In this document: positions 6,388 through 9,905 of the stretch, piece by piece
Layout: each line of letters begins with the position of its first letter
How positions within the stretch are numbered: the first letter of the stretch is position 1
From: Deltaproteobacteria bacterium
GTDB lineage: Bacteria; Chloroflexota; Dehalococcoidia; Dehalococcoidales; BS750m-G39
Direction: 5' to 3'
Assembly: GCA_030606505.1 (NCBI GenBank)
Contig: JAUWGI010000016.1
Span: 1 to 9,905 of the forward strand
DNA: 9,905 bases
Notes under the pieces: model-generated
What the model saw: the letters and a program-made list of their open reading frames with translations, nothing else
Database searches by the model: none
What the model was told of the DNA's origin: nothing
Program-made: the position numbers and the translations under genes

Positions 6388-7059
6388 ATGTCTCTATTCA
6401 TTACCTTTGAGGGAGGGGAGGGGAGTGGTAAGAGTGTCCAGGCTAAAGCGCTATTCAGAAGGCTATCGGAGTTAGCTGTCCCTGCCCTGTTGACCCACGA
6501 GCCAGGGGGCACCCCTTTTGGTGAAAGGCTTGGTCACTGGCTGAAATGGGCTCAAGATGCCTACATATCGCCGCTGACGGAACTGATGCTGTTCAACGCC
6601 TCCCGCGCCCAGCTGGTAGCCGAGGTAATCCAGCCTAATCTTAAAAGCGGGAAGGCGGTTATCTGTGACCGCTATGCCGACTCTACCACTGTATATCAGG
6701 GCTACGGGCGGGAACTGGATCTGGCCATGGTCAAGGCAACTAATAAAGCGGCTACTCAGGGACTGAAGCCTGATTTGACCATTCTGCTGGATATAGCGGT
6801 GGAGGAGGGGCTTGCCCGCAAGGTAGCCAGAAAGCAGGACCGCTTTGAGCAGGAGACAACAGCCTTTCATCATAAGGTAAGGGAAGGCTATCTCGAACTG
6901 GCCGCCGCTGAGCCGAGACGATGGCTGGTGGTGGACGCCAGCCAATCCAGGCGGAAGATAGCAGATATTATCTGGCAGCGGGTGAGCCGGCTGCTGGCAA
7001 AGGGTAAAAACGACAAAAAACCTAATTTAAAAATTGGGAAACAATTCGAAGCTGGGTAG
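6388..7059 (+). CDS. tmk: Thymidylate kinase Tmk with an unusual C-terminal tail
   Basis: Tmk phosphorylates dTMP to dTDP with ATP, an essential step toward dTTP. Visible motifs are the P-loop GGEGSGKS (residues 9-16), EPGG (38-41), the DRX motif CDRYADST (93-100) with YQGYGRELD after it, and a LID segment ARKQDRFEQE (147-156). The ATG at 6388 is preceded by AGGGG (6380-6384) overlapping the stop of the ATPase gene. At 223 aa it is longer than the usual 200-215. The kinase fold should end near residue 205, and the remaining 18 or so residues are basic, lysine-rich and encoded by AT-rich DNA. The last codons and the stop lie inside a dispersed hairpin repeat (7038-7076), so the tail probably arose when that element landed in the 3' end. 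Confidence 0.95.
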   Translation: MSLFITFEGGEGSGKSVQAKALFRRLSELAVPALLTHEPGGTPFGERLGHWLKWAQDAYISPLTELMLFNASRAQLVAEVIQPNLKSGKAVICDRYADSTTVYQGYGRELDLAMVKATNKAATQGLKPDLTILLDIAVEEGLARKVARKQDRFEQETTAFHHKVREGYLELAAAEPRRWLVVDASQSRRKIADIIWQRVSRLLAKGKNDKKPNLKIGKQFEAG

Positions 7060-7076
7060 CTTGGGGGATTTGTTTT
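7038..7076 (+). repeat. Copy B of the dispersed hairpin repeat, terminator-like, overlapping the tmk stop
   Basis: AAGCT (7049-7053) and AGCTT (7058-7062) form the inner stem, AAACAA (7039-7044) and TTGTTT (7070-7075) the outer stem, and a T-rich tail (TTTGTTTTTC) follows. It can act as the terminator of the pdxS-tmk operon. Aligned with the reverse complement of 3183-3221 it is identical at 32 of 39 positions, including an exact 11-nt left end and 7-nt right end. The tmk stop (TAG 7057-7059) is inside it. Confidence 0.75.
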
Positions 7077-7110
7077 TCTGGTTATGTTAAGAGGAGAGGA
7101 ACGGTAAAAA

Positions 7111-8151
7111 ATGCCTCAAAAGCGGGTGGCGGTAGCCATGAGCGGTGGGGTGGACTCCTCGGTGACGGCGGCCCTGCTGAAACAGGCCGGCTACGAGGTC
7201 AGCGGCATCCACGCCAGGCTGTGGCCGGACCCTGACCTGAAAAGCACCATCTCCGAGCTGAAGCGCACCTGCCAGCTTCTGGATATACCTTTCCAGCAGG
7301 TGGACTTAGCCAAGGAATTCCGCCGACTGGTGGTGGACTATTTCAGCCAGGAATATAGCCGGGGGCGGACGCCCAACCCCTGTATCGTCTGCAACCAGCG
7401 GGTGAAGTTCGGCCTGCTTCTGGACAGGGCGCTGGAAGCGGGCGCTGAATACTTGGCCACTGGCCACTATGCCCGGATAGAGTCCGTGCCGGACGGCTAC
7501 CGCCTGCGGCAAGCCACCGACCAGGATAAAGACCAGAGCTATTTTCTCTACACGCTGGGGCAAAAACAGCTTGAGCACCTGCTGCTGCCCCTGGGAGAGC
7601 TGAGCAAAGAAAAGGTCAGAAAGATTGCCGGCGAGCTGGGCCTGCCTACGTTAAGCCGGAGTGAAAGCCAGGACGTTTGCTTTATCCCCGATAATGACTA
7701 CCGCTCCTTTATCGCCCAGTATATCTCGTTCCAGCCTGGGGATATTGTTGACATAAAGGGCAAGATGCTGGGCCAGCACAACGGCCTGGCTCAATACACG
7801 GTGGGGCAGAGGCAGGGTCTGGAGCTTACCTCAACCGAGCCGCTGTACGTGATAGAGCTGGACGCGGCCAACAACCGGCTGGTGGTGGGCAGCAAAGACC
7901 AGCTTTTGCACAGCGTGCTCCTGGCCAGCCAGCTGAACTGGGTATCGGGCAAAGCCCCCGCCGGGCCAGTAAGTATAACGGCTAAAGTCCGCTATAAGGC
8001 ACCGGAGGCAGCCGCCGAGCTTCATATCAATGATAGGGCCGAGGTCCGCTTTGACGAGCCCCAGCAGGCGATTGCCCCCGGGCAATCGGTAGTCTTCTAC
8101 CAGGACGAAGTCGTCCTGGGTGGGGGAATAATAGATGCCGTCCTTCATTGA
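7111..8151 (+). CDS. mnmA: tRNA-specific 2-thiouridylase MnmA
   Basis: MnmA adenylates and thiolates U34 of tRNAs for Lys, Glu and Gln, using sulfur relayed from a cysteine desulfurase. The protein has 346 aa, slightly short but complete. The PP-loop SGGVDSSV (residues 11-18) binds ATP, Cys91 in PNPCIVCN is the first catalytic cysteine and Cys190 in SQDVCFIP is the persulfide-carrying one. GHYARI (118-123), KDQSYFLY (140-147) and the QYTVGQRQGL segment before the C-terminal beta-barrel are also typical. The ATG at 7111 follows GAGGAG and GAGAGG at 7091-7099, about 11-14 nt upstream. It lies downstream of a terminator-like repeat, so it probably has its own promoter, although I see no convincing one. 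Its end overlaps rnhB by 17 bp. It is more GC-rich than the pdx operon. Confidence 0.96.
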   Translation: MPQKRVAVAMSGGVDSSVTAALLKQAGYEVSGIHARLWPDPDLKSTISELKRTCQLLDIPFQQVDLAKEFRRLVVDYFSQEYSRGRTPNPCIVCNQRVKFGLLLDRALEAGAEYLATGHYARIESVPDGYRLRQATDQDKDQSYFLYTLGQKQLEHLLLPLGELSKEKVRKIAGELGLPTLSRSESQDVCFIPDNDYRSFIAQYISFQPGDIVDIKGKMLGQHNGLAQYTVGQRQGLELTSTEPLYVIELDAANNRLVVGSKDQLLHSVLLASQLNWVSGKAPAGPVSITAKVRYKAPEAAAELHINDRAEVRFDEPQQAIAPGQSVVFYQDEVVLGGGIIDAVLH

Positions 8152-8770
8152 AGAGGAGCTGCTGGAGGCGCAGGGCTACCGGCTCATCGCTGGTGTTGAT
8201 GAGGTCGGTCGCGGCGCCCTGGCCGGCCCGGTGGTCGCCGCCGCCGTTATTTTGCCCCGTGATTTAGCTTCACCCTGGCTGGTCGAGGTTAAGGACAGCA
8301 AGCAGCTGACCCCGGACAGACGCGAGCTTTTCTTTCACCATATCCACCAGGTGGCCGTTGCCATAGGCATCGGCGCCACCCCCCATCACCTGGTAGATAA
8401 AAGGGGTATAGTTGAAGCCACCCGCCTGGCCATGAAGCAGGCCATAGAGCAACTTTCACCGCCGGCTGAGTCACTGCTCATAGACTATATGCGCCTTCCC
8501 GAGGTCAGGCTGCCCCAGAAGGGGATAACCAACGGCGATAGCTTGAGCCTCTCTATAGCCTGCGCCTCTATTATTGCCAAGGTAGCCCGTGACCGGCTCA
8601 TGGTGGGCTTTGACAGAATCTACCCCGGCTACGGGCTGGCCCGGCACAAGGGCTACGGCACCAGTGAGCACTTTGCCTGCCTTTCCCGGCTGGGGCCGTG
8701 CCCCATCCACCGCCAGTCATTTAGTCCTGTAAAGGACATTATACTCTACGGGCGTTTGTCCGGGGAGTAA
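8135..8770 (+). CDS. rnhB: Ribonuclease HII
   Basis: RNase HII cleaves the RNA strand of RNA:DNA hybrids and starts removal of single ribonucleotides from DNA. The 211-aa protein has the D-E-D-D active site: Asp22 and Glu23 in AGVDEVGRGALAGPV, Asp117 in LLIDYM and Asp153 in SIIAKVARD. VKDSKQL (52-58) and the C-terminal GYPxH-like stretch YPGYGLARHKGYGTSEH are family features. The ATG at 8135 lies inside the last codons of mnmA in another frame. GGGGG at 8122-8126, 8 nt upstream, can serve as ribosome binding site, and the 17-bp overlap implies translational coupling. In many bacteria rnhB is followed directly by yraN. Here a split-barrel gene and repeats lie between them. Confidence 0.96.
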   Translation: MPSFIEEELLEAQGYRLIAGVDEVGRGALAGPVVAAAVILPRDLASPWLVEVKDSKQLTPDRRELFFHHIHQVAVAIGIGATPHHLVDKRGIVEATRLAMKQAIEQLSPPAESLLIDYMRLPEVRLPQKGITNGDSLSLSIACASIIAKVARDRLMVGFDRIYPGYGLARHKGYGTSEHFACLSRLGPCPIHRQSFSPVKDIILYGRLSGE

Positions 8771-8803
8771 GATATGGATAGGGGAGGGGTTAGCCCGGTT
8801 TTT

Positions 8804-8873
8804 AGAGTGTGTTTAGCTTCCCACCCTGACCCGCCCTACAGAAGTGAGGCCTTTTTGGGCGGGTGGGTATGGG
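8804..8873 (+). repeat. Hairpin-forming intergenic repeat, copy 1
   Basis: Positions 8804-8847 match 9400-9443 at 40 of 44, with CCCACCCTGACCC and CCCTACAGAAGTGA exact in both. CCCGCCC (8830-8836) pairs with GGGCGGG (8857-8863), and the outer CCC-A-CCC pairs with GGGT and GGG (8865-8873) through small bulges. The stem lies 50-100 nt after rnhB but has no U-tract beyond it, so it is a poor intrinsic terminator. The rest of the 177-bp gap between rnhB and the next gene holds CCTTTAAAGG (8886-8895, palindrome) and otherwise nothing I can name. Confidence 0.75.
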
Positions 8874-8947
8874 AAGATTGAGAATCCTTTAAAGGGGATG
8901 GGTGGGGGAAGCAAGACAATTAAGAATAAGAAAAAAGGAGGTCTATT

Positions 8948-9361
8948 ATGACTAAAGCTGAAATACTTACCTTTATAAACGCCAATCTAGATGCTTACCT
9001 CGCTACCGTGGAAGGCAACAAACCCCGCGTGCGCGCTATGGGTATAGTTAAGGCCGACGAAAACGGCATTATTATCCAGACGTCTACCTATAAAGACGTA
9101 TATAAGCAACTATCAGCCAATCCCAACGTGGAGCTGTGTTTCCATAACGCCAAGGATGGTATCCAGGTAAGGGTAAGCGGCGCCGTTGAGGTCGCGGATG
9201 ATTTGGAATTGAAAAAGGAGATAATCGCCCAGCGCCCGTTCTTAAAATCGCAGGTAGAAAAGAACGGCTACGGAGCAATAGCGGTCTACCGGCTCAAAGG
9301 TATGGCTACCGTCTGGACTTTCGCCACCAATTTCGACCCCAAGACCTATATCCAGCTTTAG
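8948..9361 (+). CDS. Pyridoxamine 5'-phosphate oxidase-like FMN-binding split-barrel protein
   Basis: The 137-aa protein belongs to the small PNPOx-like split-barrel flavoproteins. An N-terminal helix, MTKAEILTFINANLDAYLAT, leads into the strand VEGNKPRVRAMG (21-32). IIIQTSTYKDVYKQLSANPN (41-60) follows, the segment that contacts flavin phosphate, then VELCFH, the strand IQVRVSGAVEV (72-82) and a C-terminal AVYRLKGMATVWTF. It is far too short and divergent to be called PdxH, so do not assume a B6 role despite pdxST nearby. Relatives bind FMN, F420 or haem, and the substrate cannot be told. AAGGAGGT (8935-8942) lies 5 nt before the ATG, the strongest ribosome binding site in the window. The gene is bracketed by two direct copies of an intergenic repeat and separates rnhB from yraN. 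Confidence 0.85.
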   Translation: MTKAEILTFINANLDAYLATVEGNKPRVRAMGIVKADENGIIIQTSTYKDVYKQLSANPNVELCFHNAKDGIQVRVSGAVEVADDLELKKEIIAQRPFLKSQVEKNGYGAIAVYRLKGMATVWTFATNFDPKTYIQL

Positions 9362-9378
9362 GGGGGCTGGTTGGGGAA

Positions 9379-9513
9379 ATTAATATGATGGGGAGTCTGA
9401 GAGGGTGTTTATCTACCCACCCTGACCCACCCTACAGAAGTGATACTTCTATCAATTTCTCTTTAGGGGTGGGGGGAATAGGGGTGGATTAATCTAACGG
9501 GGAGCCTGAGAGG
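9379..9513 (+). repeat. Pair of 26-nt direct repeats (9379-9404 and 9488-9513)
   Basis: The two segments match at 22 of 26 positions. Both start with ATTAAT and end with GGGGAG, C or T, CTGAGAGG. They flank the hairpin of repeat copy 2 at a spacing of 109 bp. The first overlaps the left end of copy 2 by 5 nt, and the second runs straight into the 10-bp hairpin at 9507. They look like pieces of one composite repeat that has been duplicated. Confidence 0.6.
9400..9487 (+). repeat. Hairpin-forming intergenic repeat, copy 2
   Basis: The left arm (9400-9443) is the second copy of the repeat after rnhB. CCCACCCT (9426-9433) pairs with AGGG(G)TGGG (9465-9473) with one bulged G, and CCACCCT (9417-9423) can pair with AGGGGTGG (9480-9487). 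Inside the loop AGAAGT (9436-9441) and ACTTCT (9445-9450) form a further perfect 6-bp hairpin. The position that is G in copy 1 (8833, paired with C8860) is A here (9429, paired with T9470), a compensatory change. Confidence 0.7.
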
Positions 9514-9529
9514 GGCGAAGCCCCTCTCA
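9507..9529. repeat. Perfect 10-bp hairpin with GAA loop
   Basis: TGAGAGGGGC (9507-9516) pairs exactly with GCCCCTCTCA (9520-9529) across a GAA loop. No U-tract follows on either strand, so it is unlikely to be an intrinsic terminator. It directly continues the second 26-nt direct repeat. Confidence 0.7.
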
Positions 9530-9536
9530 ATAAACA

Positions 9537-9573
9537 TTCTTCCCCTTCCCCTTGTTAAGGGGAAGGGGAAGAA
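9537..9573. repeat. Perfect 17-bp pyrimidine/purine hairpin
   Basis: The 17-nt pyrimidine-only arm 9537-9553 (TTC TTCCCC TTCCCC TT) pairs without mismatch to the purine-only arm 9557-9573, with a GTT loop. A homopurine-homopyrimidine inverted repeat of this length is striking and lies 25 bp before the yraN start. No U-tract follows. I infer a dispersed intergenic repeat, and a role in yraN expression is possible but not shown. Confidence 0.75.
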
Positions 9574-9597
9574 GGGGATGGGGTTACTAATAAAGAA

Positions 9598-9905
9598 ATG
9601 AGGCGTAGAGATACCGGCATCCTGGGCGAAAAACTGGCCAGCGACTACCTCAAAAAGCGCGGCTACCGCATCCTTGAAGCCAACTACCGCTGCCCTGAGG
9701 GTGAAATCGACCTCGTCGCCCGGCACAAAGACTACCTGGTCTTTATTGAGGTAAGGACTAAAAGAAGCCTGGCCTTCGGCACCCCGGAGGAGTCGATTAC
9801 GGCGGCTAAAAGGGAAAAACTGAGGACGGTGGCCGCCCGCTACCAGCAGAGCCACGATAACCTCCCCCAGCTATGGCGTATCGATGTTGTTGCCATAGAG
9901 CTGGA
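9598..9905 (+). CDS. yraN: YraN family protein (UPF0102), 5' part, runs out of window
   Basis: The open frame from ATG 9598 gives 102 codons to the window edge with no stop. It shows the UPF0102 pattern: GILGEKLASDYLKKRGYRIL (residues 8-27), EANYRCPEGEIDLVAR (27-42) with the conserved Glu36 and Asp38, LVFIEVRTKR (47-56) with the endonuclease-fold ExxxK-like stretch, FGTPEESITAAKREKL (60-75) and RIDVVAI (94-100). The family has a restriction-endonuclease-like fold and an unproven nuclease or recombination role. Its usual length is about 115-130 aa, so only the last part is missing. The ribosome binding site is weak: the 15 bases before the ATG are AT-rich with no GGAGG. No in-frame upstream start fits better. 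It is commonly a neighbour of rnhB, and here the two are separated by repeats and one gene. Confidence 0.93.
   Translation, partial: MRRRDTGILGEKLASDYLKKRGYRILEANYRCPEGEIDLVARHKDYLVFIEVRTKRSLAFGTPEESITAAKREKLRTVAARYQQSHDNLPQLWRIDVVAIEL

Noticed and set aside
8948..9361. Calling the split-barrel gene pdxH, completing a B6 pathway with pdxST
   Set aside because: It is 137 aa, much shorter than PdxH (about 200-220 aa), lacks its C-terminal substrate-binding segment, and PdxST makes PLP directly without an oxidase.
8804..9573. CRISPR-like array in the repeat-rich intergenic regions
   Set aside because: The repeat units differ in type, spacing is irregular, there are no uniform spacers and a gene lies between copies.
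9463..9855. 130-codon minus-strand open frame across the repeat cluster and yraN
   Set aside because: The part opposite yraN is shadow, and the rest translates the purine/pyrimidine hairpin into the Phe/Pro low-complexity string typical of repeat-derived false genes.

Overview
The window reads as part of a bacterial chromosome, most likely from an anaerobic Chloroflexota (Dehalococcoidia-like) or similar deep-branching lineage. This is inferred from the gene set: a short-type ThiC under a TPP riboswitch, deoxyxylulose-5-phosphate-independent vitamin B6 synthesis (pdxS-pdxT) in one operon with a Ycf45/SpoIIIAA-like R3H ATPase and tmk, then mnmA-rnhB and a yraN gene. No tRNA, rRNA, CRISPR array or transposase gene is visible.

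Layout. 1-801 (minus): 5' part of thiC, running out of the window. 812-1006 (minus): its leader, with a promoter, a TPP riboswitch and an intrinsic terminator just before the thiC ribosome binding site. 1041-2417 (plus): a visibly AT-richer island holding a palindrome and promoter, a 62-aa two-helix membrane protein and a 333-aa SIR2-like protein of the DUF4917 type. The island ends 24 bp before rsmG, whose start lacks a Shine-Dalgarno sequence. 3183-3235: hairpin terminator. 3301-7059 (plus): promoter and tight operon pdxS-pdxT-R3H ATPase-tmk, with gaps of 1, 2 and 6 bp. 7038-7076: a second hairpin terminator, homologous to the first in inverted orientation, that covers the tmk stop codon. 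7111-8770: mnmA and rnhB, overlapping by 17 bp. 8804-9597: a pyridoxamine-phosphate-oxidase-like FMN-binding split-barrel gene bracketed by two copies of a hairpin-forming intergenic repeat, followed by a dense cluster of further hairpins and direct repeats. 9598-9905: 5' part of yraN, running out of the window.

How the genes work together. Most of the window is housekeeping: thiamine and vitamin B6 cofactor synthesis, rRNA and tRNA modification (RsmG, MnmA), dTMP phosphorylation and RNA:DNA-hybrid removal. The accessory material is the SIR2-like island and the repeat-bracketed split-barrel gene. The best candidate for an undescribed system is the SIR2-like protein with its small membrane-protein neighbour. 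SIR2-like proteins in compositional islands are often NAD-consuming anti-phage effectors, but this role is an inference here. The second theme is a population of short hairpin repeats that reshape gene ends, supplying terminators, the C-terminus of Tmk and the flanks of the split-barrel gene.
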